In this document: positions 19,301 through 60,179 of the stretch, piece after piece
Layout of the letters: the number at the start of each line of letters is the position of its first letter
How positions within the stretch are numbered: position 1 is the first letter of the stretch
Assembly (NCBI RefSeq): GCF_048771995.1
Contig: NC_133032.1
Location: forward strand, 17,173,001-17,237,000
Origin: Taeniopygia guttata
Lineage: Eukaryota > Chordata > Aves > Passeriformes > Estrildidae
Reading direction: 5' to 3'
Length of the DNA stretch: 64,000 nt
Made by a program: the position numbers and the translations under genes
Notes under the pieces: model-generated
The model's database searches: none
The model's input: only the letters and a program-made list of their open reading frames with translations
What the model was told of the DNA's origin: nothing

Positions 19301-22300
19301 GTCAGGGGTGGCTCCCACTCCTCTGACAGCCCCACAGATTTTACTCAGCATTTCACATGAAGACAAATTCCAGATTTCCCTGCTCACCAATATTTGGGAT
19401 TTGACAGGAGTTCAAAACACCATACTCAAGGCAGCTGGGGGAATATCTTGGTAAACACACTCCACAGCAAGGGGAGCAATGTGAGTGCAGCCCAAGCTGT
19501 GCAGGAGCCAGAGGAGCAGCCCCATGAGAGAAACAGGCACTGAAAGACAGTTCCAGTTTAATGAGCCCTAACAAAGCCTGGTTTATGGATTAGCCTGATC
19601 GTGAGGTTCATCCTCCTAGCAGGCAAAGGCTACATCTATACTGACTTGTCACACAGCCCTGGAGTTTGCACCCTGCCTGTGCTCACACATAGAAGGTTTT
19701 AGCACTGAAGCTCAGTACAGCAGTGTCCAGATGACACACCTGCAACATCCAGCCCAACCGTACTGCTTTCACTAAAAATCATATTCCATGTGACCAATTT
19801 CCTTGGTCACTTTTCCTGGCTACTTTAGGTAACCAATTCTGAAAACTTTTTATCTTCCCTTTCTTCTCTTTTTGTGCCCCCTGCGCTTGCAAGTCACTGG
19901 TGTGTACTGGGCTGGGCACTGGAAAGGCTGCTGTGCTGTCTCCTGGCTCTGCAGGAGGGTTCATCCTTCACTAACACTATTGGAAAACTGACAATAGCTT
20001 AGGTGTGAGGCTAAACCTGACATCAGAGCTGCAGGTCAAAAAGGGAACACCAGTGGGGCTTTTCCTCCCACCAGTGCAAGAGAAAGAGAATGTCAGATTC
20101 CTCCTAATGCTGGGGGAGGTTTCCAAACCAAGGATGGACACAGAGCACTGAACAAGCCAGTCCCCACTTTCCATGGCAGTACCTGTGACTCCTGCTTTAG
20201 CTTCCTCCACTGCCAGTATCCTCACCAGTCAATGCCAAGCTGCTTCTCTGCTGCAGCTTCAGACCAACCCCTCTTGATTTAGGCTACAGAGAGAGAACTT
20301 CAAAGGAAGCTGTGAGCAGACCACAATTCTTCCTTCAGTGAGGGGGCATGAAGGAGATGTAGAGACTCAGTGTTGCACTGTATTTGAAATGATTGAGAAG
20401 ACTGAACATTTGGATTGCTGAACATGCACTGCTGGGGTTTGGGATTTTTTTGAACACAATTTAAACCCAAGGTACCCAATGTATTGTAACACATTTGGAA
20501 ATGATGCCTTTTCTCCAAATGGCAAGAAGGACTTTCAGGAGAAGCTCACAGTTTGCCATGAGGAAGGGATTTGCAAATCCAACTGACCTTGCAGCAGCTT
20601 GCGACAGATATTCCACCTCCTCCACATCTATTTCATCATTGGCCTCTGCCTACTTTAAATAAAAGTACTCAGCTGGACTTCAAACCTCCCTTTTTGTGAG
20701 GTATCTTGTCTGGTGATGTCTAACTCACCTCGCAGCAATCTCAGTGTAACTGAATTCCAATACTTTAGTGGAAGATGTCATATGAGGGTTGTTGCATGGT
20801 ATAAACAGTATATCTCCAGCATCATGATGCTGGAAAACATGAAAGGGGATAAAAGAACAGATAACAAATTAGAGGAATCTCTCACCTTCCCTTTTTGAGA
20901 ACAGAGTAGGTGCTGGATTTAAGCAGTGAGCAACAGCATGGTGCTAAGTTCTTTTGAGTTTAGTAAGTCATCCTTCCAGCAAGCTTTAGGATACACTACC
21001 TTATGAATATTAATCTGCAGAATGAGTAATTGTAATAGTTTGTACAATAGTGACAGAGTTAGTAAACATTAAAAAAAAAAAAGAGGCAAAGAGAAAAGCT
21101 TAGCATTCAATCTCTAGGCTTGGTAGCAAGAAAGAAAAATTACAGGCAACACAGCACTTGGAAATAAATCCTGGTTGGCTGCCAAATATATATTTCAAAA
21201 TAATGCCTAATTGCCTCAGGAAATACATTAATCAAAGGTTCCCAGAGGTCTAAGAACCATTTGCTCCAATTGACCAAGGCAGAGTACTGATAAACACCTG
21301 AGTAATGTAAGGAGCTATACATGTCCTTGAGGCAAAATAGATGAGAAATACAAATGGACATCTAAATAAAAGCTCTTAAACAAGCTCCTTGAGCATCTCA
21401 CTGACATCACTCTTGGGCGAGATCAAAGAAAAATGTTACTCTGACCACAAAACCAGCAACAGACATTCAATAATCACTGAATCATGCTGTCCAAATTAAG
21501 ATTTAGAAAAGGCATCAAGAAGAATATCTCTGTGGTGTGGCCCAGATCATGGAGAGAGACAGTCAGGACAGTATGGAGAAATGATCAGATTATGCAAGGG
21601 CTCTGCTGAAGAGCATAACTCCAAATGTCCATGACTGAGGCAGGGGGAGAATGTGCTGAAAAGCTGAAGAAGAGCTGGACCCCTCAAAGCACAGGTCAGG
21701 CTTCCTCCTCTCAGTGCCTCAGCTCCCTGGAGTCAGCTCAGGGCACCATCAGTGCCGTGCTGCAGGGGGACCCTGGGGAAGTTTGCTGGGGGCAGTGGCA
21801 GTGCCACCCCACCCCTCACACCCCTCTGTCAGGCACAGGCCCCTGCCCTTGGCTTGCAGCCCTGCCAGCACTAGCCAGAGCACCAGGGTCTCTTCTTGCC
21901 TTACCTGGTTTGCTCAGCAATGCCTTTGATGCACACACATCCTGGCCCTCCTCTCCATGCATTACATAAGCTTCCTAGGGCTGAGGTGTAGTTGCTAAGC
22001 AGTAATTTTGCACGACTAAAAAAGAAACCCATGATTGCTAGGTTCACTAAATGTTTTTTCCCCCAACTGCAATATAATTATAGCTATAATAAAAATATTG
22101 CAGAACATTCATCAGCAAGCAAAATTTAGGTCAGGAACAAAGTGAGTACATCATATATGCCTTTTAGTAGCCTTTTTTCCTTACTTTGCCATTTCAGGGG
22201 GGAAGGACCAGAAAAGTTTGTTATTGCATCAAATCATAAATAACAGGTTTTCCCATCCTGTCAGCTAACCTGACATTAGCAGTAGCTCATGTTCTTGTTT

Positions 22301-23940
22301 CAGAAGGCAGCTTGTTTCCCTCGTCACAGAGCTCTCCTAAAGGCTTGCCAGAGGTTCCCTGCACACAGGCTCTGCACACAGTGTTTTCCTGAGCTCTGCA
22401 GTCTGAAATGGGGATGCCCATACATCCCTCCAGTGGGGAGCTGTAGTTTAATCCATTTTCCCCATTTTTTTCTGTGTCTAACTGCCCTTTGATAAGGTGC
22501 TGCCAGAGAGCTGCAGTGTCTGCCAAGCTGTCCACACGTGCCCCCCAGCACTGAGACAACAGGGGCAACTGAACCAGAGACAGCACTTACTCGTCCTGGC
22601 AATCAATTGCTTCAGAGAACAAATCAACTTGGTGATAGCCCTTGCTTCTCATAGGCCTAGATTATTTATACTATTGTCACTTAACTAATACAAATATTAA
22701 AAATACCCTTCCCTGTGTTTAATTAAAAAATTGAATAAATGGAACTCAAATCATGCAATTTGCTTGTCTGCCTGTGCAAAGCATCTTCCTGGTTAGCAAA
22801 AAGAAATATCAAATTCACTGCAAAGACAATGTTTTTGCTGCACTACTTGTTTAAAAGATTGCCACTCAGGAAAGGTCAGAATTTCACTACAATAGTAACA
22901 AAAACAAGATTAAAATGGAGGCTTTTGCCTACACACTTAACAAAAAATTACAATTAGAGAATAAGGGAAAGTTACTGCATATAGATTCCTGGGATTCCAA
23001 GTCAAGAAAGCACTTCATTGACTGCTGGGGTCCTCCATCCCACATTTCTGACCCTAACACGACCCGCATAGTCAAAGCCAAGAGATGTGCACTCTGTAGG
23101 GGCTGCTCTGTTCTGTGGGCTGAGCAGAGTGGTTGGCAGACAGTGTCAGCCTGAATTAGTTGACTATTGATATTATGTGGTGTTGACCACATTCTGAAGC
23201 TATATCACCCTTGGCATGTAGATTCCTCCCCAGCCCATAGAAAGTGAGGCATGGGAAGAGCAGAGGGTGTTGATGCCAGCAGGGCCTGGCTGCCTGACCC
23301 CGGGCTCTGCTGCAGCTGCTGTCACCACTCACAGGGGCAGCACGGAAAAGCTGCATTTCTTGACATGGGCTTTTGGAGGGTGATTCTGTTTACTTTTGGG
23401 TGTGGGGGGTTGTAGGGTCTTTGCTTGCTTTGTCTTTGGAGTTTTTGTTGTTTTTTTTTTTTTCTTTCAGCGGTGGCTCCCATTTAGGTTTTCCTCCTTT
23501 CCTGCAGAAACTTCCATTATTATAATCCCTTGTTAAGCCGTGCTAGAGAGGGGGCATCTCCTGCAGGAGGCTGGTGCTCACTAGTAGCCAACAAGCCTTG
23601 TTTGCCCCTCCCCGTGTGCACAGACCATCCCCAGAGCAAATCTAGGCTTGCTATTTTCGGCAGGCTTTGCTCTCACTGATCCAGCTGTCGGTGGCCGCCT
23701 CTGCTCCCAAATGCAGCTGAAAGCACCTGGAGGGGAGCAGCTGTGTCAGCAGCACCCGGCTGGGTATTTCACACCAGAAGAAAAGGTAATTATTCTAATT
23801 GCTGCCATTTACTACGTGCTTCCTGCTACACGCTTTGGAAAGGGGAACTCCAGCTACCCAGCGCAGGGGAACGAGAGCTGCCGGGGGCTCCTGTGGCTGC
23901 CCGAGGACACGAAGGGAATGCCAGCGGCACAGCCAGGGCT

Positions 23941-24033
23941 GCGGGACACAGCCCGGGCTGTGCCAGCTCCTGCAGGACACGGCCCTGGCTGTGCCAGCTC
24001 CTGCGGGACACGGCCCTGGCTGTGCCAGCTCCT
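23941..24033. repeat. 31-bp minisatellite, three copies
   Basis: Three tandem 31-bp units at 23941-23971, 23972-24002 and 24003-24033, differing at only a few positions. Each unit contains the inverted repeat CTGGC-TGT-GCCAG or a near version. Because 31 is not a multiple of three, the repeat reads through all three frames, which explains the long repetitive open frames seen here on both strands. Confidence 0.9.
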
Positions 24034-25089
24034 GCTGGGGCTTTGGCAAGAGGGTGCTGCTGCCACAGCTGGCTGGGAATGCGCTGTCAGGGCAAGCACA
24101 GGACGGGCGGTACAAACACTGCAGTGAAACCCTCCCCGGCAGTGCCCGGATAACTTCCCTTCTCCCCATCACAGAGCCCTGCCAGGGGCTGAGAGCTGAG
24201 CGCAGGGACAGGACACTCACTGCAAGGGATGCCCAGGGGAAGGCAGGGGTGATGGATGGCCTGAGGAGCCATCCAAAACACAGGGCTGAGTGAGGAAATG
24301 CATCCGAAAGTGTCAGGGCAGCAGCGGGCAACACAGCATGTTTAGGAGTTGGCTTGCAGCAAGGGAGTGGTGAACGCGTGCTGCTGCTGGAGTGCAAGGC
24401 AGATGTGACTGAGCAGCGTATGGGCCACTCCTTTTGGGCTGGGGGGAGGCAAGGCTATGGCCAGAGACATTGAGTTTTCCATCTGTTGCAGTTCTTTGCC
24501 ATAAATAAAGTGATAATGTGCTCTAATTAGAACAGGAACTATAACAGCAAGCCACTTTCAATACTACAAATGACTGAAAAAACCTCAAACTAAACCATAC
24601 TTCAGATTCCCTCAAAACTTCCCCCATTCTGCCTCCTCAGTAGCCCCCAGCCCAGAGCAGCATTCCCCACATGCTTCCCAGTGCACATCCCCAGCTTCAC
24701 CTTTTCCTTCCTGGGAACCTTCAATCCCCAGTTCAGGAGAGCTGCAGAAGGGCCATCTTCCACCATCTCACCTCTCCTCCCCTAGCCAGACATGCAAGGC
24801 AGGTGGGATGCAGTGAGGCACCTTATTGCTGTCAGCTGTGCTGTGCTGACAGCACAGCTGGTTCTGATCACTCAGGGATTATTCCTCCTCGTTCTCCTGC
24901 TCCAGGTGGTGTTTGCAGGGTTGACCAAAGTACTTGCACCAGAGCTGAACCTTTGAAGTGGAAAGGAAATGTCCTAGGATGTCTCTGCATGTGAAATTTG
25001 GTGGTGTATCCATCTACTGTGGGCAGCCACAGTTGTGTAATTGTGAACAGCCATTCCAGTTCACATATATTTTATGAAGCAGTAGATGG

Positions 25090-26121
25090 CTTGACAGTAC
25101 TTTTCTTGGTTTATTTAAGAGTTCTGAAGCCTTCTTGAGAGGCATCTTGGACAAGGAAGAAAGGAGTTTTCAGAGTAGACAGGAATTTGTAAGAACCTTA
25201 GCAACATGTCAGGATCCAAAATATTTAGAATAGTCTCGTCAAAACTGGTAAAATTCTAACTCATTTCTTTAAGTCACAGGTTGTTTGGCATTAAAGTGCC
25301 AATGTAAGAAATGAAACAATCAGTATTTTTGAACTAAGTTCAGTAAGTAAAAATAAATAGCATAATGTTAGAGTTCTAAAGCAAAATTTAATAAATTAAT
25401 ATATGCATGCCAGATAAAAATACAAAATTACAATTGAAATAGCAATAATAATAAAGGAACACTGTTCAGTATTGCAGATTTCACTGCAACCACTATAAAC
25501 ATCATGGAGAATTACTTAAAGTAACACTTAAAGTACAATTTTGTTTCTGTTAAAAACAAATTTCTATATGATGAAAACATGGAAAGAAACCCAAGAAGAA
25601 ATCAGCCCCAAAAGTAGAAGAGAAGAATATGAAATGTCAATAAAAGGCCAAAGGCTCCATTTCACATAAGTCTGCCTTCTTTTTAGTATCAGAAACCAAT
25701 TACATAGAACAAAAAAGCAAATTCACAACAGGTTTACACGGAGAAACATGCTGAATTACAATCACAAACTATCCAGAACAAAGATGCTGCACCAGGTCAG
25801 TTGTTTTCTTCATGGAATGAGTCTCACCAGAACAGGGAGAACAGGGAGCAAATCATGCAATAGCTTTAGGCATTTTGTTTTTTATTTTAACATGATAAAC
25901 ACCCAGGATTACTAGTACTGGAAAGTATGTGTTAACCTTTTTCAACATCAGCTGAATGGCACTACAGAAACGACAAAGAGTTCCTTCATTTTTATCCTGA
26001 ATACATCGAAAGCTCTAGCAAATATGGAATTCAGTGACAAGCGCCATTAAATTACTTTAAAATATTCCTTCATCCATAGAACACTGTTGCTTCCTTTTTT
26101 ATTACAAAACCCCCAAAATAT
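25090..26121 (-). other. CHN1: CHN1 3' UTR with candidate poly(A) signals
   Basis: AT-rich sequence following the CHN1 stop codon on the minus strand. AATAAA hexamers occur at 26098-26103 (about 20 nt after the stop, probably too close), 25881-25886 and 25110-25115. The last gives a UTR of about 1 kb, in line with known chimaerin mRNAs. Which site is used cannot be told from sequence alone. Confidence 0.6.
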
Positions 26122-54120
<27,999 letters not shown>

Positions 54121-55194
54121 GCTGCCGTGAGGCGGCGGCCCGCCCGTGTCACACGCGGACCATGCCGCAGCCTAGGCTGCTGGGGCGGGCGGCGCGGCCA
54201 TGGAGGGCGCGGGGCTCGGCGCTGCCGGCGGGCGGCCTGCGGGCCGGGGGCGGGCGGCAGCCGGCGGCGGGGACGCGCAGCCCGCGGCCGCTGCCTCCAT
54301 CGGCGGCGGCCGGCTCGGGGGGCGCGGGCACGCGCACGCCTCGCGCCCTGCTCCCGCGCACCGCCGGCGCGCCGCGGCCCCGCGCGGAGCGGAGCGGCCC
54401 CGCCCCGGGGCGGCCGCAGCCAATGGGGCCCGGAACAGAGGGGCGGAGCGGCCCCGCCCGGCACGGCCCGGCACGGCCCGGCCCCGCCCCGCCCCGCCCG
54501 GCACTACTGAAAATGGCACCTCTGCGCTCCTGTGGGTGCCGCGGGAGGCAGGGCAGCGAGCAGCAGCCCCGGGGACACGGCGGGAAGCGGCTCTCCCCGA
54601 GCCCCCCGTCTGACGTGCATCAAGAGGTACGGCCAGGATCGGGTAATGTGAGCGCTGATGGGCACCACTCTCCCCTTAAAATTACGTTTTTCAACACTTT
54701 TCGTGGAAAACATGCTCACCAATCTCACATCTTATAGGGATGTGAACACAAATGCCACCTCAAGTTCATTGCAGCGCTCCATCCAGCAAAGACCTGAACC
54801 CCGAATTGTTGGTGACGCCTCTCTTTAGAAATTTACAGATCCTAACAGAAGGTGAATAACCACAGTCTCCACTGGACTGAAACCTGAAGTTTGGATGGAT
54901 GCAACTGACCATGAAATGTGTACAGGGCAGCCTGGTCCTGGCCAGCCCTCACACAAATTATTTCACAAAACCATTACAGCCTTGAAGTTAACTGCCGCAG
55001 GAGCCCGAATCAAGGGGCTTACAAAGGAGCAGGGCAGACTGTGTCACACCCACCCGGGCAGCCCAGCTCAGGCGGCTCCTCCAGCCGAGCCCTGACAGCC
55101 GGGAGGGCTCACACCACGATGGCCACTCTGCCCTTTGCCTTCTCGTGCTCTCCAAGCATTTGTGAACAGTCTTTGTCAGAGACAGCAAAAGGGG

Positions 55195-55360
55195 ACCCTT
55201 GATCTGACTGCAGCCAAGCTTTACAGCGCGGGGCTGACCGCCCTGCTGAGACTCAGGGTGCCGGGGACCTTTCCCCTCCTGCCCGTGCAGACAGCCGGCG
55301 CGCAGCCCTCCCTCCCCCTGCTCGGCTGCCGCACTGCAACCGCGCTCCCCGCTGCAGCGG
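55195..55360. promoter_or_regulatory. Secondary GC/CpG-rich patch upstream of the alpha1 promoter
   Basis: About 165 bp with raised CpG density (for example ACAGCGCGGGG, GCCGGCGCGCAG, AACCGCGCTCC), about 0.6 kb beyond the main island. It may be an alternative start region or enhancer. No recognised coding sequence. Confidence 0.3.
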
Positions 55361-58300
55361 AGGTATTTTTATCTCTCCTGAGTCAGAAACCGACGACAAG
55401 CACAGCTTGTCACAAGCTTCTGGGTGGAATTGGTATGTGCTTTGCAGCTGGATCACAGTGTTCCAGTTTAGCTCGGTCCTGCCAATACAGCTGAGAATAG
55501 TGCTCACTGGGAGCCCCTCTTCTGTTTACCTGTGTGGCCACCCGTACCTTCCCGACAGGTTTCAAAAATCCGCTGGGTTTCAGCACAGGGTCATGGTGCA
55601 GAGATTAAGCATCAAGGCTGGTGCTTCACTAAACACTAATCTGCAATACAACTGATAATTGAAACACTGGCTACAGATTATTCAGGAGGATGCTGCCAGG
55701 CATTACTGGCTCATACAGAGATCTGACTCAGTTCCCGGCTTCAATACAGGCAGGAGCTGCTTGATCTTTCCTGTTAAGAAATACTTTACAAACGACTACC
55801 TCAATCTGCCTGTCTTGCTTTTAACCACTCCTTTCTAATGCAGGTGAATGCTCCTCTGGCATTTTTCTGTCCGTCCTTGCAAGTGTATTAACACTCCATG
55901 TCAATAGAAGATCAAGAAAACTGAGATGACAAGTAAGAGATGATAAAAATTGACACTTTATCTACACAAAGTGTGAAAACAGCATGGACTCAGGGGAGCT
56001 CCGCTCCACTCCTCTCCCTTCCCCTCCCTTCATAGTTTAATTCCCAAGAACTACATCAGATGAAAGTCATCATGGAACAAGGTGGACCTATACCTGCCCC
56101 AGAGGAGTCATCCTCTCCAAACAACTTTGAATGACAACAGGCTCGGGAAGTATATAATGAATTCTAAAAACATTTCATTATGCTTTTCTCTGCAACCTAA
56201 AATTCTTCTTATTTTTTAAGGGGAAAAAATGCATCACCAAAACTTCATATTAGAAATAAATTATTTGAAAATCGAATTTGTTGGAAATAAATAACACAGT
56301 GATTTTCAACAATAAATTTACTATCAGAATAAACTGTTATTACTTTGTGTAATTCCAATTAAGAAGCAAGGTAGAGCAGGCTGAAATTCCCTTTCAATCA
56401 CTAGTAGAGCAGATATCTGTTTTTTCGCATACTTACTCCTTAATTGTCAGCTTCCCTTTTCCTAATTCTGAAGAACTGAGTTATTTTCAATGGCACTTTA
56501 GAGTCATGCTAGTAGAAACAGATCTCTGGATCCTGGAAAATTAAATCTAAGAATGCCAATAAAAAGGTAAGCAAAACTACCCAACAGGGAAAGGTCCTAT
56601 CTCATGGTTGTAATTATGAAAATGCGTTCTAATCTAGAAAGTATTTATACTATTATGAATTTTAATTTTAACACGGCTTTGTGTTACAGTACTCTAACAG
56701 AGACTGCTTATTGGTTTCACATAAATCAGCTTCCCATTGTTCAATGCACAGCATTTTCTGCTGTTCACAAATAAAGGAGTACCGGGCTCACCGCCTACCC
56801 TTACAGCCATTCGCCTGGGCTATACGCTCTGCAGTAGTGTACCCCAGAAACAGAGATCGAAACAAAGTTAAAGCCATAGCAACTGAAAAATTAAAATTTA
56901 TACAACTGCTTTCAGATGATGCAATTTTATAATGTGTATGCTCATTCTTCTGCCATTGCCTGACTTTGGGTGTTTGGCTTTCCTATTTAATGCTTTCCTT
57001 TACGCACAACAAATCCCTTGTTTTGAAAACCAAACTGAAGAATGAAATTTCTGTTGTACATACTTTCCTGACAACAGTTTGGATCATCAGGCAGGTCCAG
57101 ACCTTTAACTTTTTAGTACGTGAGATAATAAAGTAAGAGAGAGCAAGCCACAGTCCTCAGGCAGCCGTAGCCACTGCAGAGATGAGTCATCCCTGAGAGC
57201 AAACAGTGAAGTCTGGGACCTGGGGCTGAACCCAAATCCTGCAGGAAGCTATCCACTCTCAAGACACTCTCCTGCTCCAGGCTCTCTGTGCTGTCTCTCT
57301 TGCCTGTAGCCTGCAGGTCCTGCTCCTCTTCTTACACCTTTGCCTGGCTTTTGATTCAATGCCTGCTCTCCACTAGTGGTTCCTGCACTCCCACCCACCA
57401 GCAAAGTCTCATCTCCAGAGCCTTTTATTTTCCAACAAATTATCTTTGTAACTTGCTCTGCCTGAAGATATTGCCTGAAGATACTGTCTGCTACATACTG
57501 GATGAAAAAGACATAAAAATCTGGAGAGGAAAGTAATTTCCTTTCCGCTTTCCTAAGTCTTAATTTTTTGGGGTTTTTTAGTAATCGTGTGTGACAAACA
57601 TTTACAATCACAATTGCATGTGCAGGGAGGAATATGCTGTGCAGACTCTATGAGGAAGGAAACTGCAAGGCTGTCATTCTTAAATTTAATTTCAGGACAT
57701 GATTTCACAGGACAAAGGTGAACTGAAAATGGAATGACTGGAAGCAACAGCTGAGCAACTTCTCAGCAGAGCATGCAACCAGAGCAGCCTCAGTCCTGTA
57801 CATTTTAGTGATTTAAACACTAAACAGCCAAACCCAGCAACACAACAGCCTTTAAACTATGACATCTGTTTAGAGGTTCCACAACTTACATATGGACTGA
57901 AGGGGGGAAAAAAGGAAAATAAGAGTGTAATGTGCTATTTCAAATGTTTCCATTTGTTGTAAAACCTCAGCTGTAAGAGTTGTTCAGTCTAGGTCCTACT
58001 GGTTCTCCACTTTCCTTACTTTCCCCTGGAGTAGTCCTTCAGGGTGCAGGAAAAACAGCTGTTCTCTGAGCACTATATGCTCTCAGTGTTAGTGAATAAT
58101 GTATGCATATTTGCTGGTACTAATCTCCCAATCAGTAAGTCTTATTATGAAGCCTTCACAGAACTGATTTAAAAGTCATCTGCAACTTGCAGTAAATTCC
58201 AATTAGTCACTCTCTGAAAGACACATTATGTAAGTTTAATCCAGTCACACAGTTCAGTCGACATCGTACAAATGATCTTTCTAAAAAGGGAAATCAATGC

Positions 58301-60159
58301 ATTCCCATTTGTTGAGTAATAAAGTGAAATTGCTTCAGGAAAAAAAAAAATCCCAAAACCAAACCCCAACCAGAACAGAAAAATTCAAGTAAAGTTAAGA
58401 TCACAGGTCCTAGAATAACCAGATTAGAGTTGATAAATTGATCCTGAAGCACACGTGCATTTCCAATACAATGGAATGTTTAGTCTTCTGAGCACATGGC
58501 TCCACTCTCAAACACATAATCATATTTTCTTCAGAATGCATGTGTAGTACACTGCAGGCTTTTCATTCTCAAATGGTATTTTCATGTTGTTACAACTAAA
58601 TATGCCTTTATTATTTCAGAATTTATATATAATATGATCCCTTCCCTGTATTTTAATAATAACCAGCAGTTATAATGCATGCATTTTTTAAAAACATCAA
58701 AGATGATGCCCTATTGTACGTGTGTCAAGAAATTTGGTTTTCTATACAGTGAGCCACTGTACATTTTGCAGTATTCTGTTTCACTGTATAGCTAACTTAG
58801 CCAAATGCATATGCTCAGAAAATCCTTGCTGTATGAACACTTTATGAGCATATTTTATGGCCTCAGTACATGATTTTCAAAAGCTAATCAGTCGGATTGT
58901 GAAACTGAGCCCAATTTCCTCAATGCTGCTCTTAGTGGAAGTTTGTTCCAAGCTAAATATAACTTTCCCAGTCATATCTTTCATAGGATTGTTCTGAAGG
59001 AGAAAGAGGAGCTCAAAATTTTACTTTTTAAATCAAAGTGGTGATAATCTGCTTTCAGTGAATTTTCTTCACTTGTAGAATGCTAATGCCAGGCACTGCC
59101 TCTGCTCACATGGTGTGAGCACAGGGGAGGAATGCTATTAAAAGAAAAGTTCAGCCTGAAAGATGGCATCTCAGAAGGTGGGTGGGAAGGACCATCACAC
59201 AGCCTCAGCCACCAGGGACTTGTCTTGCTGCCATTCCAACACGTTTACCGGGCACACGCACACCTTCAGGCTCCCACGGTGCTCAGGGAGAATGGAATCC
59301 TCAGGCAACACCGAGCCCCACTTGCAGTTACCCACAGGGGAGCTGGGTTTAAGTCATGGTTAAATGATAAAATCTTACTCCTGAGTAAAGTTCTGGCTAT
59401 TATAACAAAATTTTCCAAATGGACTGACTTCTAAATAAATCAGACCTTCCCCACCCCCTCCAGTGACATACTTATGGCAAAATCTAAAGAAATGGCTATT
59501 TATATTCTATATCTATAGCTTCAAATTAACATTTTATATCTAGAATCTTAAAGGAAGGTGTAAAAAATGTTCAATTGAAAATTTAATTAAACAAACTCAG
59601 CCAAAATGTTGGCTTGACTTAAAGTAAGGCTGTTAAATAAAATAAATAGATAAATAATAAAACCCAAAGTTAAAATTATGGAAAAATATTATTGCCTGAT
59701 ACTGCTGCTAGAAATTACTGCATCAAAAGAGACTTCCTTCAATACTGTATTGTTCAATACAATTAAAGTGTATAGGCATTATTTGGGAAGACTATATGTG
59801 GTCCCAGTGGTGTGCTTACCATACAGAGCATACTCATAAAAAAGCAGAGAGAGCTTAAGGGAAGCCAACAGAAAAGTTTTTCTGTAGCTTTCCTCCTAAA
59901 ACCTCCTGGTCACTGCAGCTGATTGGGATCTGGTTTATTTTGTTTCTAGTGGCTGACAGGTTGAAGATTTGCTCCTGGCAGTTACTGATATGGGCCTTTG
60001 GAATGACAATTCTAAACTCTGCACCAGGAAAAAGCACTCATGTGACTACTCCTCTCTTTCAGTTACTGGCAAGGCAAAACCAATGAACATTTACTTTTCT
60101 GGATAGTGGCACAAAAGCAAGGCACTTTTCAGTGGCAAATACAACCCATTCTTTTCCTT

Positions 60160-60179
60160 GGCGGGGGGGTGGGGGTGGG
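60160..60179 (+). other. G-run cluster, possible G-quadruplex
   Basis: GGCGGGGGGGTGGGGGTGGG on the plus strand can supply four runs of at least three G with short loops if the seven-G run is split. On CHN1 transcripts, which are made from the minus strand, it would appear as C-rich RNA, so any structure would be in DNA. Confidence 0.5.

Larger units (their letters stand above)
13091..25109. other. Intergenic region between CHRNA1 and CHN1
   Basis: No splice-consistent coding exon or recognised RNA gene is visible in these 12 kb. In human nothing protein-coding lies here either. Contents I can name are an AT/AC-rich microsatellite near 13.75 kb, a CA repeat at 14.34 kb, GC-rich blocks near 14.85-15.3 and 16.24-16.39 kb, and a 31-bp minisatellite at 23.94 kb. 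The remainder is unremarkable unique sequence that could contain enhancers of either gene. Confidence 0.7.

Noticed and set aside
23648..24397. Overlapping 136- to 200-aa open frames on both strands
   Set aside because: They run across the 31-bp minisatellite, whose length not divisible by three gives repetitive products in every frame.
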